A stretch of 13,304 nt of DNA from Fimenecus sp045593555 (lineage in GTDB: Bacteria; Bacillota; Clostridia; Oscillospirales; Acutalibacteraceae), in assembly GCA_045593555.1 (NCBI GenBank), contig JAZNWU010000013.1, forward strand, positions 1 to 13,304, read 5' to 3'. Under the pieces are notes generated by a model that searched no databases, was not told the origin of the DNA, and was given only the letters and a program-made list of their open reading frames with translations. Shown one piece after another: positions 13,127 to 13,304 of this stretch (its first letter is position 1; every line of letters begins with the position of its first letter). A program made the translations under genes and the position numbers.

Positions 13127-13304
13127 TTGCAAAACCTCCAAATACAGTCTGTGTGCCGAGGTCGTTTTCAGCCTCTCGTACAGCAAGTGCTATCTGTCTG
13201 CCATTGAGATAAATAGGCACTTCAATTCTGCCATTGAAACCACTACCTACATTCATACTTGCCAACACTTCTGCAACACCTTGCTTAATCGTGTCGAGTG
13301 GTGC
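13116..13304 (-). CDS. C-terminal end of a phage tape-measure protein (partial)
   Basis: The last 62 residues of a gene entering from the right edge, read in the frame that uses 13304 as first base of a codon. The segment FNGRIEVPIYLNGRQIALAV, followed by REAENDLGTQTVFGG and a short aromatic end, is the usual C-terminus of tape-measure (tail length) proteins: a small beta-hairpin ending with 'P.Y..GR.IA.A'. Position ahead of the Dit-like gene agrees. The rest of the protein, including the long helical part, is outside the window. Confidence 0.7.
   Translation of the reverse strand, partial: APLDTIKQGVAEVLASMNVGSGFNGRIEVPIYLNGRQIALAVREAENDLGTQTVFGGFANAY

Larger units (their letters stand above)
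5419..13304. mobile_element. Prophage, tail and lysis end (partial)
   Basis: From the right edge down to about 5904 all genes lie on the - strand in a typical siphovirus late order: tape measure end, distal tail, tail-associated protein, fibre, small genes, amidase, holin, terminator. The left limit is set by the tRNA-Lys gene and the flanking A-rich repeats; it is an inference because the second attachment copy, the integrase, the head genes and the early genes are beyond the window. Nothing in the visible part looks disrupted, so the late region could be functional. Confidence 0.85.

Overview
The window is low-GC DNA from a Gram-positive bacterium of the class Clostridia, most likely an Oscillospiraceae/Ruminococcus-type gut organism. 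The family assignment is an inference from the clostridial small-protein families (UPF0291, a DUF6514-like protein), the AGGAGG-type ribosome binding sites and the style of the phage genes. About the first 5.4 kb is host chromosome on the + strand. The rest is the tail and lysis end of a siphovirus-like prophage on the - strand, cut off by the right edge of the window.

Host part. A palindromic intergenic repeat (about 51-97) precedes a small UPF0291 gene (199-411) with a near-consensus promoter. Its terminator hairpin carries, in its loop, the -10 box of the promoter for the next operon. That operon encodes both subunits of a divergent type IIA topoisomerase, probably topoisomerase IV: a ParE-like ATPase/TOPRIM subunit (531-2516) and a ParC-like breakage-reunion subunit (2530-4770). 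ParC has alanine where fluoroquinolone-susceptible enzymes carry the key serine. A 285-bp intergenic stretch follows, with three hairpins, one of them a good terminator for the opposite strand. Then come secG (5056-5304) and a tRNA-Lys(TTT) gene (5343-5418).

Junction. The prophage appears to begin at the tRNA-Lys gene. Past the tRNA terminator lies an A-rich stretch with about six short repeats at helical spacing (5491-5558), which look like integrase arm-type sites. Next is a small DUF6514-like gene with its own promoter and terminator, arranged like a phage cargo gene (moron). No integrase is in view; it would be expected at the far end of the element.

Prophage part, in order of transcription (right to left): the C-terminal end of a tape-measure protein, a Dit-like distal tail protein, a Tal-like tail protein with a triple TWGDLK repeat, a free-standing 77-residue type I dockerin, a 742-residue tail fibre with an SGNH/GDSL esterase domain, a 29-residue DUF3789-like membrane peptide, two accessory tail-region proteins, three short tightly overlapping genes (one with a membrane segment), an N-acetylmuramoyl-L-alanine amidase, a phi LC3-type holin and a strong terminator. 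Genes overlap or are a few bases apart, so this is one late operon whose promoter lies outside the window.

The most unusual item is the dockerin encoded between two tail genes. It has no signal peptide but has two intact-looking calcium loops. It suggests a virion part that could bind cohesins, for instance a cellulosome-type host surface, alongside a fibre that could deacylate surface polysaccharide.
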